DNA of 64,000 bases from an uncultured Acidimicrobiales bacterium (lineage in GTDB: Bacteria > Actinomycetota > Acidimicrobiia > Acidimicrobiales > SZUA-35), in assembly GCA_937922785.1 (NCBI GenBank), contig CALAJQ010000018.1:1-64000 (forward strand), written 5' to 3'. The translations under genes were made by a program, and so were the position numbers. Every line of letters starts with the position of its first letter. Within the stretch, counting starts at the first letter, position 1. Positions 24,970 to 33,603 of the stretch are shown here, in pieces. A model generated the notes under the pieces. The model searched no databases, was not told the DNA's origin, and saw only the letters and a list, made by a program, of their open reading frames with translations.

Positions 24970-25869
24970 CTAATTTGTGCCGAATTGAATTCGGATCTGA
25001 CGGCTGTAGACCTCGCCTGGCCGCAGCACTGCTGACGGAAAGTTCGAATGGTTGGGAGCGTCTGGGAAACCCTGCGCCTCCAAAGCAACTCCAAAGCGGT
25101 GGTTGTGGTCGGCGGTATAGACCTGCAAACCAGGTTGGTCGGTGTGAACTTTCATTATTCGACCGCTCTTAAGATTGGACAAGACGGCTGCTGGGGAATC
25201 AGTAAGGGGCTGGTCCAGCACAAAGCAGTGATCATATGACTCGGTCAATGATCGGCCCGCAGTCAGGTCAAACACCGAATCCTGAACTCCAAGCAGCTCA
25301 CCGGTTGGTATCAAAGCCTTGTTGACTGCAACGTAACTGGACGCACCTAATTGCAGATTGTGGTCGCTAAGAGCCTGACTGTCCGCATCACCCAGATTCC
25401 AATACGCGTGATTCGTCAGGTTTAGGACTGTGGTGGCATCAGTGGTGGCCTTGAAGTCGATTCCGAGGGTGTCGGTCTGATCGATCCAGTAGCTGACTGA
25501 TACCTGCAACTCGCCGGGGTAGCCCTCGTCACCATCTGGGCTCGTTAGTGTTAGCTCGACACCATCACGATCACCGTCAGAATATGGCCTCGCCTCCCAT
25601 GCCTTGAGATCAAAGCCACTGGCGCCTCCGTGAAGCTGATTGCTCCCTTCGTTCTGAGTGACCTGGTATCTAACCCCGTCCAGCTCGAATTGGCCCCCGG
25701 CTAGCCGGTTTGCGAAACGGCCACACGTTGCTCCGGCATATGTGATCCCGCCCCGGGTGATCTCGGCCCTGACCCCATATCGATCAGGTGTCACAACCGA
25801 TTTAAGGGTGGCTCCGTGATCACTAACTGCAACTTCTACAGTTGCGGACCTGAGTAGATAGTCAGCCAT
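24970..25869 (-). CDS. galM: Aldose 1-epimerase (galactose mutarotase) family protein
   Basis: 299 residues. It interconverts alpha and beta anomers of hexoses. The family core is clear: AGATCGRFANRLAGGQFELDG, NQLHGGASGFDLKAW with the substrate-binding His, NLTNHAYWNLGD with the catalytic His, and the C-terminal VYTADHNHRFGVALEAQGFPDAPNH region with the general-base Glu expected before the end (RPGEVYSRQIRIQF). ATG start. It lies 89 bp downstream of the FKBP gene on the same strand and is not obviously part of a sugar operon. Confidence 0.9.
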   Translation of the reverse strand: MADYLLRSATVEVAVSDHGATLKSVVTPDRYGVRAEITRGGITYAGATCGRFANRLAGGQFELDGVRYQVTQNEGSNQLHGGASGFDLKAWEARPYSDGDRDGVELTLTSPDGDEGYPGELQVSVSYWIDQTDTLGIDFKATTDATTVLNLTNHAYWNLGDADSQALSDHNLQLGASSYVAVNKALIPTGELLGVQDSVFDLTAGRSLTESYDHCFVLDQPLTDSPAAVLSNLKSGRIMKVHTDQPGLQVYTADHNHRFGVALEAQGFPDAPNHSNFPSAVLRPGEVYSRQIRIQFGTN

Positions 25870-25958
25870 AGAGGGCCAGTCTGGTCGAGCTTGCTGGCAA
25901 ACTCACGCTCTTGACCACACGCTGACCGTGTGATCAACCGAGCTGTGGGCGGTGGCAC

Positions 25959-26339
25959 TTAGCCAATCGAACGAAGGTCCACCGTGAAGATCAAAGTCTC
26001 GTTCGGGCCGATCACTCCACCAGCACCTGCTGCGCCGTATCCCATGTGCGGAGGGATCGTGATGGTTCGACGTCCGCCGACCCTCATCCCAGCAACGCCG
26101 TTGTCCCAACCTTGGATAACTTGCCCGGTACCCAATGTGAACGGCAAAGGCTGTCCCCGGTTCCATGAAGCGTCGAACTCTTGCCCGGTGCTCCAAGAAA
26201 CGCCGACGTAGTCAACATTGACCTGCATGCCAGGAAGGGCCTCTTCGCCTTCGCCTACCAGCAGATCCTCGATCACGAGCTCGGTGGGCGCAGGAGTATC
26301 TGGCACTGAAATGGTTGGCCGTTCGTAGGTATCCATCAC
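25959..26339 (-). CDS. FKBP-type peptidyl-prolyl cis-trans isomerase
   Basis: 126 residues, a single FKBP domain without signal peptide or trigger-factor parts. The sequence shows VNVDYVGVSWSTGQEFDASW, the active-site VIQGWDNGVAGMRVGGRRTITIP and the C-terminal YGAAGAGGVIGPNETLIFTVDL. It should act in the cytoplasm on proline bonds. ATG start overlaps the stop of the upstream patatin-like gene (ATGA), so the two are translationally coupled. Confidence 0.94.
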   Translation of the reverse strand: MMDTYERPTISVPDTPAPTELVIEDLLVGEGEEALPGMQVNVDYVGVSWSTGQEFDASWNRGQPLPFTLGTGQVIQGWDNGVAGMRVGGRRTITIPPHMGYGAAGAGGVIGPNETLIFTVDLRSIG

Positions 26340-27103
26340 GCCAATTTAGCGGTAGCCAGGGCTAGCGCATCACGCACAACTGCGGAACGATCGTCACGTT
26401 CGCTGTAAGACTCCAAGCTGGGTACAAACCACAAGCAAGGCTTACCTGAAGACCGCCATCCTTTTAGCTCTTTTGCCAGCTGAATTCTGTGGAGGCCAGT
26501 GAAGCTCAGCGTCTTGGATTCCACGGTCACGTGGGGAGTGAACAAGACAAGGAGGTCAAACTCATCTGCGTCGATGAGGTCGGCGTTTGTAGCTGACCAA
26601 ACTGCCCCGTCGCTCAGCCGTTTGCCGTCGATCCGGATCGGCATATTCCAAAAGGGAATCGCTGCTGAAGCTGCGACCTCGTCAATGGCGTTTACGCCTC
26701 TCGGTTTTGCAACCCTGCGGCCCCCAAGACTGGTGGTTGTAACTGTGCGAAGGCCTTCGTGGGCCGGCGGATTGCGAACCCACTCACGCGAGTCGTGACG
26801 TCCTGTAACCGCGGCAATGCCGATTAGGCGGCCCAAGATCCGCCGAAACAGGTATGCGGTCCGGTTCTGTTTCAGCGTGGGCAAAGGAGCAGCCAAAGCA
26901 AGGAGGGCGTCCGATACCGCTGGTTCTGGAGCCGAGTACGGCTTGGCCTCGCCACCAACGATTGCACCAGCTGAGGTGCCAATGATTGTTTGGGCGTGAC
27001 TGGGCTGGAACCCTATTGCCTTGTCGAGCTCAGCCAAGAGTGTTCGCATCCACAGCGACCCCGACGTTCCGCCAGAACCCATGACAAGTGCAATACGCAT
27101 CAC
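26336..27103 (-). CDS. Patatin-like phospholipase
   Basis: 255 residues. The patatin catalytic dyad is present: the nucleophile Ser in IGTSAGAIVGG near residue 44 and the Asp in LSDGAVWSATNADL near 165. The oxyanion segment is GSGGTSGSLW near the N-terminus. The family hydrolyses acyl lipids. No signal peptide is evident. Start is GTG 27103 or the adjacent ATG 27100. Its stop overlaps the FKBP start, and a zinc-ribbon gene lies 47 bp upstream on the same strand. Confidence 0.88.
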   Translation of the reverse strand: MMRIALVMGSGGTSGSLWMRTLLAELDKAIGFQPSHAQTIIGTSAGAIVGGEAKPYSAPEPAVSDALLALAAPLPTLKQNRTAYLFRRILGRLIGIAAVTGRHDSREWVRNPPAHEGLRTVTTTSLGGRRVAKPRGVNAIDEVAASAAIPFWNMPIRIDGKRLSDGAVWSATNADLIDADEFDLLVLFTPHVTVESKTLSFTGLHRIQLAKELKGWRSSGKPCLWFVPSLESYSERDDRSAVVRDALALATAKLA

Positions 27104-27150
27104 ATGAGCCTATGCCTTTGCGGTCGGCAGAATTGTTTCAGTCCGGACTG

Positions 27151-27447
27151 TCATTGAGGAGCGTCTTCGTAGCGCTGGATGCGGGCCCACCTGGCCCGAC
27201 GCGCCTCAAGCTGGGACAATGTCACACCCATCATTACGTCGGTCGTCCTGTCGGCGGCTGGCTCTGGCAGCGGTGTCGCTCCTGGAAAGCGAGGTGGAGC
27301 TTTGCGTGCCTTCCTGCCAGTTGTCTTTGCCTCGCTGAAACAACGCACACAAAGCGCAACGGTGTCCCATCGATTCTTGGGCCTATCGGGGAGCCAGTTA
27401 TGGAAGCGGATGAACTCGCCCTTGCACCAATCGCAATTGACTGCCAT
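27151..27447 (-). CDS. Small protein with two CxxC pairs (zinc-binding)
   Basis: 98 residues, not recognised. CDWC near residue 5 and CVRC near 33 form a probable zinc ribbon, and the C-terminal half is basic with Pro and Ala, ending in an Arg-rich helix (SQLEARRARWARI). ATG 27447 is chosen over TTG 27474 because GGAAAGGA lies just before it and a TAATTT element at 27480-27475 would place the transcript start between the two. It heads a minus-strand group with the patatin and FKBP genes. A plus-strand frame overlaps it but lacks such motifs. Confidence 0.5.
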   Translation of the reverse strand: MAVNCDWCKGEFIRFHNWLPDRPKNRWDTVALCVRCFSEAKTTGRKARKAPPRFPGATPLPEPAADRTTDVMMGVTLSQLEARRARWARIQRYEDAPQ

Positions 27448-27504
27448 TCCTTTCCATCGGCACTTTGGGTCCAAAAATTAGTGCCGGGCGTCTAGGTTGA
27501 AACT

Positions 27505-27579
27505 GTGACAGCACTCAAACTGGCAGCCAACAAAGCACGCACTGAAGCACCCGAAACTGCAAGGCATCGATTGCGGTGA
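27505..27579 (+). CDS. 24-residue leader ORF upstream of the glutamate-synthase-like gene
   Basis: GTG 27505 opens 24 codons (MTALKLAANKARTEAPETAR, then HRLR) ending in TGA at 27577-27579, which overlaps the GTG of the next gene as GTGA. TAGGTT at 27493-27498 ends 6 nt before the GTG, the leaderless pattern used elsewhere in the window. The peptide is basic and Ala-rich with no recognisable motif. It could be a leader peptide that couples translation of the downstream gene, which itself has no Shine-Dalgarno. Confidence 0.4.
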   Translation: MTALKLAANKARTEAPETARHRLR

Positions 27580-29180
27580 AACTATCCATCAGACAGTGGT
27601 TCTTTGTCCTGGCCCCCTTGGCGCTGCTTGGGTCAGCGGCGCTAGCGGTTGCTAGCCGCTGGGGCCTATTTCTTCTGGTGCCAGTGGCGCTGATAGTCGT
27701 CGTCGGAATCCGCGACGCGACCCAGCCGCGGCACGCGATTTTGAGGAACTACCCAGTGATCGGCCACGGCCGTTACCTGGCGGAGAAGTTGCGTCCGGAG
27801 CTGCTCCAGTACTTCATCGAGTCCGATATTGATGGCCGGCCGTTTCCTCGCGAAGTCAGGTCGCTTGTGTATCAACGGTCCAAGGGGGACTTAGACAAGA
27901 TTCCGTTTGGCGCTCAAACTGACGTGTATGAACCAGGATTTGAGTTCATCGTCCAAAGCCTTGTTCCCAAAGATCCGCCCAAGACTTCTCCTCGGATCAG
28001 CATTGGCGGCCCAGACTGCACTCAGCCTTACGATTCGTCTTATCTGAATATCTCTGCGATGAGCTACGGGTCGCTTAGCGCCAATGCCGTGCTTGCGATG
28101 AACAAGGGCGCAGCGCTTGCTGGTTTTGCCCAGAACACCGGAGAGGGCGGGATCGCCCCCTGCCATCTTGAGCACGGAGGCGACCTCATTTGGCAATTGG
28201 GCACGGGATACTTTGGCGCCCGGGCCGCCGACGGCAACTTTGACGCCGAGAAGTTCAAGGAAAACGCAGCACTTCCTCAGGTCAAGATGATTGAGCTGAA
28301 GCTGTCTCAGGGGGCAAAGCCCGGCCACGGCGGGATCTTGCCAGCAGGAAAAGTCACATCCGAGATCTCCCAAATCCGTGGAGTACCCATGGGCCGCGAC
28401 GTTCTGTCGCCTCCCGGGCATTTGGCTTTCTCTACCCCAATCGGATTGTGTGAGTTCATCGCTCAGTTGCGCGAGCTGTCTGGTGGGAAACCAATTGGCT
28501 TTAAGTTGTGTGTTGGTAATCCAGCCGAGTTTGTCGCCATTGGAAAAGCCATGCTCGAGACCGGCATTACGCCTGACTTCATTTCCCTTGACGGATCAGA
28601 GGGCGGCACTGGAGCAGCACCGTTCGAATTCATCAACAGTGTTGGAATGCCAATGCGTGAGGGGCTCAACTTCGTCAACTCTACTTTGGTGGGTCTAGGG
28701 CTCAGAGATCGCGTGACGCTGATAGCCACTGGCAAAATTGCGTCCGGCTTCGACATGTTCATGGCCAGCGCTCTTGGGGCGGACTGCTGCGCTTCTGCCC
28801 GCCCCATGATGATGGCCGTCGGTTGTATTCAAACACTGCGGTGTCATACGAACGACTGCCCGGTAGGAGTGGCCACTCAAGACCAAGGGCTGATGAGCGC
28901 ACTGGATGTTGACGACAAGGCCAAGCGCATTGCCTCCTATCACTCCAAAACTGTGAAGGCCTATGACCACCTGATTGGCGCAGCTGGACTGGACAATCCA
29001 CAACAAATTACCCCTCATCACGTGCAACGCCGCATCGATGAGACATCCCTAGCTCCGTTGTCGCAGTTCTATGACCGTTTGGTCGATGGCGCTTTGCTGG
29101 ATGGGGCCACCGAAGCTCCAGAGCAGTGGCAGAGCTATGTCCGCCACTCTGCGGCGCACACATTTGCACCGGTCGGGTAA
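27576..29180 (+). CDS. FMN-binding glutamate synthase family protein
   Basis: 534 residues, a stand-alone glutamate-synthase central/FMN domain with two N-terminal membrane segments (about residues 9-50). Motifs include MSYGSLSANAVLAMNKGA, NTGEGGIAP, IELKLSQGAKPGHGG, SLDGSEGGTGAAP and the Fe-S Cys cluster TLRCHTNDCPVGVATQ. It lacks the glutaminase domain of GltB, so it is not a complete glutamate synthase. The family's exact reaction is unknown; an FMN and 3Fe-4S oxidoreductase at the membrane is expected. GTG start overlaps the stop of a 24-codon upstream ORF. Confidence 0.88.
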   Translation: MKLSIRQWFFVLAPLALLGSAALAVASRWGLFLLVPVALIVVVGIRDATQPRHAILRNYPVIGHGRYLAEKLRPELLQYFIESDIDGRPFPREVRSLVYQRSKGDLDKIPFGAQTDVYEPGFEFIVQSLVPKDPPKTSPRISIGGPDCTQPYDSSYLNISAMSYGSLSANAVLAMNKGAALAGFAQNTGEGGIAPCHLEHGGDLIWQLGTGYFGARAADGNFDAEKFKENAALPQVKMIELKLSQGAKPGHGGILPAGKVTSEISQIRGVPMGRDVLSPPGHLAFSTPIGLCEFIAQLRELSGGKPIGFKLCVGNPAEFVAIGKAMLETGITPDFISLDGSEGGTGAAPFEFINSVGMPMREGLNFVNSTLVGLGLRDRVTLIATGKIASGFDMFMASALGADCCASARPMMMAVGCIQTLRCHTNDCPVGVATQDQGLMSALDVDDKAKRIASYHSKTVKAYDHLIGAAGLDNPQQITPHHVQRRIDETSLAPLSQFYDRLVDGALLDGATEAPEQWQSYVRHSAAHTFAPVG

Positions 29181-29235
29181 ACAAATCGAGCGATCAAATC
29201 CGTTAGGGCAAGAATCCCTAACTTCATATGGGACT

Positions 29236-29673
29236 ATGATGGCGTACTCTGATGAGTTGAACGTTAAGCGGGACTCGGACATGGCAACTGAAACACCAAT
29301 TGAAACAGACCGATGGTTTGGCCAAGAGGTCGACGAAGGCGGTTCCGAAGCTCTTCCAAGTCCTGAATCCCTGCCAAGTCCTGAGTACAGCCAAGCGCAT
29401 CTTCAGGCGGCTGCCAGTTCGGTGAGGGCGCTTGTGGCGGATCTGCGTTACATCATGGGCAATGAGGATGCCGTTCGCTGGCCTTCGCTTGCTTCGGCGG
29501 CACTGCAACATCACTCTCCAGACGTTCCAGAGGATCAGCTCACACATGACCTGCGCGAGCTTCAGAAGTACGGGCGTGCTGCGTTAAACGGAGTTTGTCA
29601 CAGCGACTTCAACGCTATTCGTGACGCAATACTCGAGTTGAGAGCAGTTGAAGCCCGCCTCCACGAGGGCTAG
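29236..29673 (+). CDS. Hypothetical protein
   Basis: About 145 residues, not recognised. The first 50 residues are acidic and repeat the word LPSPE (SEALPSPESLPSPEYSQ). The remainder looks helical, with ASSVRALVADLRYIMG and AILELRAVEARL. It is soluble and has no signal peptide. The start is uncertain: ATG 29236 or ATG 29281, neither with a Shine-Dalgarno. It sits between the glutamate-synthase-like gene and a phosphoesterase gene on the same strand. Confidence 0.5.
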   Translation: MMAYSDELNVKRDSDMATETPIETDRWFGQEVDEGGSEALPSPESLPSPEYSQAHLQAAASSVRALVADLRYIMGNEDAVRWPSLASAALQHHSPDVPEDQLTHDLRELQKYGRAALNGVCHSDFNAIRDAILELRAVEARLHEG

Positions 29674-29701
29674 CTAACCAGCGCCCGACCAGCTAAGGCC
29701 T

Positions 29702-30394
29702 ATGGAAATCTCTTTCCTAACTTGGAATTTGGCGTTGATGACGCGATCAGCCCAAGCCCCCCAGCATTGGGAGATGTACAACACCGAGGCCTATGTCGCC
29801 GACACGGTGATCAAGCATTCGGCTGACGTGGTGCTTCTTCAGGAACTACCGGGTCTGGTTCCTTATGTGCCAACTCACTCGATGGTCGGGCCAAACCCCA
29901 AAACCCACAGTGGCAACCTTGCGATCTTGGTTAAGCATGAACTGATGACCGACGAACCCCGGTGGGCCACCGTTGGATCGTTTGCGTCGACAGTAACCCT
30001 TGGCGATCTAACAATTGCGAACGTACACCTTGAACCCGGTCGAGGAGCCGACAGCACCCGTCTCAGTCAGATTCGCCAAATTATTGAGCAGAGGCCATCA
30101 GAAGGTTTGCTAATTGCGGGGGACACAAACACTCGGGTTAGCGAAACTGAGGCCATCGGTGAACTAGGTCTAAAGACCCAGAGACCTCCTCGGCCAACCT
30201 GGAATTCAAAGGTCAATAAGTTCAACCAGACCGGAGCTGAGTTTTCAGCGTACTTTTCGCGTTGGTTCGTCTCGTCGAATCTTGATGTGACCAAACCTTG
30301 GGTTGGCGACAAGCATGATCTTGATGTTTCGGGAAAGAAGTTCTTTGTTTCGGATCATTTTGCCTGTGGAGCAACAGTGTCAGCAGCGTCCTGA
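29702..30394 (+). CDS. Endonuclease/exonuclease/phosphatase family protein
   Basis: 230 residues of the EEP (DNase I-like) fold. Conserved sites are visible in order: TWNLAL near the N-terminus, VVLLQEL with the metal-binding Glu, IANVHLEPG with a catalytic His, GDTNTR with the Asp/Asn pair, and VSDHFACG with the C-terminal Asp-His. Mg-dependent cleavage of a phosphodiester or phosphoester is expected, but the substrate (DNA, nucleotide or lipid) cannot be named. No signal peptide, so it is cytoplasmic. Confidence 0.88.
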   Translation: MEISFLTWNLALMTRSAQAPQHWEMYNTEAYVADTVIKHSADVVLLQELPGLVPYVPTHSMVGPNPKTHSGNLAILVKHELMTDEPRWATVGSFASTVTLGDLTIANVHLEPGRGADSTRLSQIRQIIEQRPSEGLLIAGDTNTRVSETEAIGELGLKTQRPPRPTWNSKVNKFNQTGAEFSAYFSRWFVSSNLDVTKPWVGDKHDLDVSGKKFFVSDHFACGATVSAAS

Positions 30395-30480
30395 ACAAGA
30401 TGTCCTAACCAAGGTGCTGGCCTGCTCGGGGACCCCATTTAGTGGCTCAAGTGCGATGAATAACGGCCGATTCATACCTT

Positions 30481-32364
30481 GTGGACCGTAATAGTCGATT
30501 GGTAGCTGAGCGCGAGGCGCTTTTCAGCGAACAACGACGCAAGACAGTCTGGCTTGATTGTTTGGGGCTTTTGGGAGTGGCGGGATTGACGTGCCTGGCG
30601 CTAGGCCAGCACGTGCACCTAGGGCTTCTGGTGCCTTGGGTTGCGGTTCTTGTTTCACAGGCCCTGGTTGGATTCAGTGCAGAGTTCTATGAAATGACCG
30701 AGCGTCATCGCAAGATTGCAACGTGGTGGCGTTCAGTTGGCATGACGCTGTCATTCGCAATCTTGCCCGTGCTCGCATTTAACCATGTCTCTACCGCGGG
30801 CGTTGCCTGGTATCTCGTCTTTATGGTCGGACTCGGACTGGCGGGCGATGCCCTCTACCTCCCACAGACCTATACGACCTCGGTGACAACAGCGAACGTT
30901 GGCTACACGCTTCCGTATTTGATCATTTTTCTTTCCCAGTCACTGTGGATCCAAGCTGCAGCCACACTCGGGGTGCTCGTGTACATCTCGGCCGGGGCAA
31001 GCGGAGTTGTTTTCTTAGTGAGAGATCTCATCGAGCGGCGAGTTGATGCGACGATAAGCGCTGAGCAATCACAGCTTCTTGCCCACACTGACGCCCTCAC
31101 CGGATTGGCCAACAGAACCGGTGCGGCGATTGCGGTTAACAAGCTGATCGGTGATGTTGGCAACGACACCGTCCATTGCCTGTTTTTGGACTTGGACGAC
31201 TTCAAGATGATCAACGACGCCTATGGCTACGGCGCCGGAGATCGGGCGCTTAAAGACATGGCAATGAACCTGAACCGGATCTTGCCACCAGGATGGACTG
31301 CCTGCCGTTTCGGAGGCGATGAGTTTGTGTTGCTGGGCGCCGACGCAGACCCCGATGAAGTTGGCGAGAAGTTGATGGACCTTCGGGTCGCACCCTTGAC
31401 CGAACCATCGGGCCGCTCGATTACAAGTTTGAAGCTGAGTTGCGGTGCCGTTTCGATCGCACGTTCAGAAGCAAACGCTGAGAAACTCTTTCTTCACGCT
31501 GGGTCGGCATTGCAAATGGCCAAGCAGGCCGGCAAGCACCGACTCGTCAAGAGCGACCCCGGACTTCAACAAATGTTGGCCGAACGACGAGCTTTAACTT
31601 CGGATCTCAACCGGGCAATGGAAGCCGATGAGATAATCCCATACGCGCAGATGATCGTTGACACCAAAACTGGCGTTCCGGTTGGGGTGGAGCTTCTTGC
31701 CCGCTGGAACCGTAACGGGAAGATTATTCCTCCCGATGAGTTCATTCCTTTGGTCGAACAGGCGGGCTATTCCCATCGCCTTGATCGAGTGATGATTCAT
31801 AACGCCGTGCACGCCTTGGATCTGATGGTCGAAAGAGACATCGAGGGTCTTACCGTTTCGGTGAACGTGGCAGCCAGCCATCTTGAGGTTGACACCTTCA
31901 GTGACTTTGTAGCCATGGCGATCGGCCGCGGAGAGACCGATCCAAATCGTCTGATCTTAGAAGTAACAGAATCGGTACAATTGGCCGAATCAAAGTTGGT
32001 TCAAGCAACGGCGCGTCGGCTTCGCTCGGCCGGAGTCGGTCTTGCAATCGATGACTTCGGCACCGGCTACTCATCGATCACCCAGTTGTTGTCGCTTCCG
32101 TTTACTCAACTAAAGCTTGATCGAAGTCTGGTCAGTCGGATCGCTGATCCAGCGGCTTTTGACATGGTCAGAGCCCTTGGAAACTTTGCGTCGAGCTACG
32201 GTTTAAAGGTCGTGGCCGAAGGAATTGAGAGCCACGCCGACCTTGCTTCTGTGCGCCGGGCCGGTCTGCTTTTAGGTCAGGGCTACTTCTATTCGAAGCC
32301 CCTCCCGCTTACCGAAATGCTCGACTTGATCCAAACCCTGCTTCCCAAAGTTGAGATCGCATAG
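30481..32364 (+). CDS. Membrane GGDEF-EAL protein (cyclic di-GMP turnover)
   Basis: 627 residues. About six N-terminal transmembrane segments (about 20-190) are followed by a GGDEF domain with an intact RFGGDEF signature near residue 280, and an EAL domain from about 370. The EAL signature reads VELLARW (ELL instead of EAL), but the downstream motifs NVAASHLE, LEVTESVQL, IDDFGTGYSS, KLDRSLV and AEGIE look intact, so phosphodiesterase activity remains plausible. The protein probably senses an input through its membrane part and makes and/or degrades cyclic di-GMP. GTG start. Not in an operon with the downstream transporter genes. Confidence 0.93.
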   Translation: MDRNSRLVAEREALFSEQRRKTVWLDCLGLLGVAGLTCLALGQHVHLGLLVPWVAVLVSQALVGFSAEFYEMTERHRKIATWWRSVGMTLSFAILPVLAFNHVSTAGVAWYLVFMVGLGLAGDALYLPQTYTTSVTTANVGYTLPYLIIFLSQSLWIQAAATLGVLVYISAGASGVVFLVRDLIERRVDATISAEQSQLLAHTDALTGLANRTGAAIAVNKLIGDVGNDTVHCLFLDLDDFKMINDAYGYGAGDRALKDMAMNLNRILPPGWTACRFGGDEFVLLGADADPDEVGEKLMDLRVAPLTEPSGRSITSLKLSCGAVSIARSEANAEKLFLHAGSALQMAKQAGKHRLVKSDPGLQQMLAERRALTSDLNRAMEADEIIPYAQMIVDTKTGVPVGVELLARWNRNGKIIPPDEFIPLVEQAGYSHRLDRVMIHNAVHALDLMVERDIEGLTVSVNVAASHLEVDTFSDFVAMAIGRGETDPNRLILEVTESVQLAESKLVQATARRLRSAGVGLAIDDFGTGYSSITQLLSLPFTQLKLDRSLVSRIADPAAFDMVRALGNFASSYGLKVVAEGIESHADLASVRRAGLLLGQGYFYSKPLPLTEMLDLIQTLLPKVEIA

Positions 32365-32441
32365 CGGCTAGGCCGCCAAGTGTTTGCTAGCGCCGTTTAT
32401 TGGCGATAGAAACAAAGCGATTCGACCAGGAGAGGGTCCCA

Positions 32442-33599
32442 ATGAATGCCGTAACCCCACGCTCGTCTGCGAAGCGCATCATGCGCAGCAAACTTGTCAT
32501 GATTCTTGCTGCGCTATCGCTCGTAGCAGCTGCCTGTGGTGGCAGCGACGAAACCGAAACCAAGGCTGCCTTTGTCATGGTGGCGCCAGTCGGAGACGCA
32601 GGCTGGAACTTCATGCACGACCTAGGACGTCAGGGTGCCGAAGAGGCAACCGGAGCCGAGACTGCATTTGTTGAAGCGATCCCCGAGGGTGGAACCGAGT
32701 TTGATAACTCTGTTCAGCAGTTCATCGACGACGGCTTCAACGTAATCTTCGCCACGTCTTTCGGATACATGGACGCAACCGAAAAGTTCGCTGCCGACAA
32801 CCCCGATGTTGACTTTGTTCACATCTCGGGCTTCAAGAAAAACGACACCAACTTCAGCAACGCATTCGGCCGTATGTACCAGCCTCGCTACATCGCTGGC
32901 ATGGCCGCCGGTGCCGAGACCGAGTCCGGAATTATCGGCTACGTAGCTGCGTTCCCAATTCCTGAAGTCATCCGTGGCATCAACGCATTCACACTTGGTG
33001 TGCAGGCAACGAACCCTGACGCAGTAGTCGAAGTAGTTTGGACTTCAACCTGGTTTGATCCAGGAGTCGAGGGCAACGCAGCCCAGGCACTTCTGGACAA
33101 GGGTGCCGACGTGCTCACCATGCATCAGGATTCAACTGCTACCGGCCAGGCAGCAACCGATGCGGGTGCAACTTTCCTTGGCTACCACTCGGACATGAGT
33201 GAGCAGGTTGGAAACTACCTGACCGCACCAGTTTGGAACTGGACCGATTACTACACCTCGGTCATCGAGTCGGTGCAGAACGACAGCTTTACCCCAGAGG
33301 CCTATTGGGGCTCAATGGCTGACGGCGTTGTCGACATCGAGATTCCAGATTCTTCACCAGTCGCTGGTGACATGAAGGCGATCAAAGACGCAATCATCAA
33401 CGGTGACTTTGACGTGTTCGATGGAGCGTTGTTCGCCCAAGACGGAACTCAGATCACCGACAACGACGGCAAGCTTCTCGTTGATCTGGCTGATCCGTTC
33501 GGCAACCCAATTGGCGCTGTCGGAGACGAAATGAATGATGGCATCTTGCTTGGCATGGGCTTCTTTGTTCAGGGCGTAGTTGGTTCGGTAGAGGGCTAG
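32442..33599 (+). CDS. BMP family ABC transporter substrate-binding lipoprotein
   Basis: 385 residues from ATG 32442, which has AGGAG a few nt upstream; the frame reaches further but without a start context. A lipoprotein signal ends LVAAAC with Cys32 as the lipid site. The mature protein belongs to the basic-membrane-protein/PnrA family: VAPVGDAGWNFMHDLGRQGAEEA, NVIFATSFGYMDATEKFAADNP, and AYWGSMADGVVDI. Members bind purine or other nucleosides. It heads a four-gene transport operon with a double ATPase and two permeases. Confidence 0.92.
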   Translation: MNAVTPRSSAKRIMRSKLVMILAALSLVAAACGGSDETETKAAFVMVAPVGDAGWNFMHDLGRQGAEEATGAETAFVEAIPEGGTEFDNSVQQFIDDGFNVIFATSFGYMDATEKFAADNPDVDFVHISGFKKNDTNFSNAFGRMYQPRYIAGMAAGAETESGIIGYVAAFPIPEVIRGINAFTLGVQATNPDAVVEVVWTSTWFDPGVEGNAAQALLDKGADVLTMHQDSTATGQAATDAGATFLGYHSDMSEQVGNYLTAPVWNWTDYYTSVIESVQNDSFTPEAYWGSMADGVVDIEIPDSSPVAGDMKAIKDAIINGDFDVFDGALFAQDGTQITDNDGKLLVDLADPFGNPIGAVGDEMNDGILLGMGFFVQGVVGSVEG

Positions 33600-33603
33600 A
33601 ACA

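Noticed and set aside
27088-27495. Plus-strand open frames over the zinc-ribbon gene
   Set aside because: The minus strand carries two CxxC pairs, a ribosome site and a -10. The plus-strand frames have no such features.
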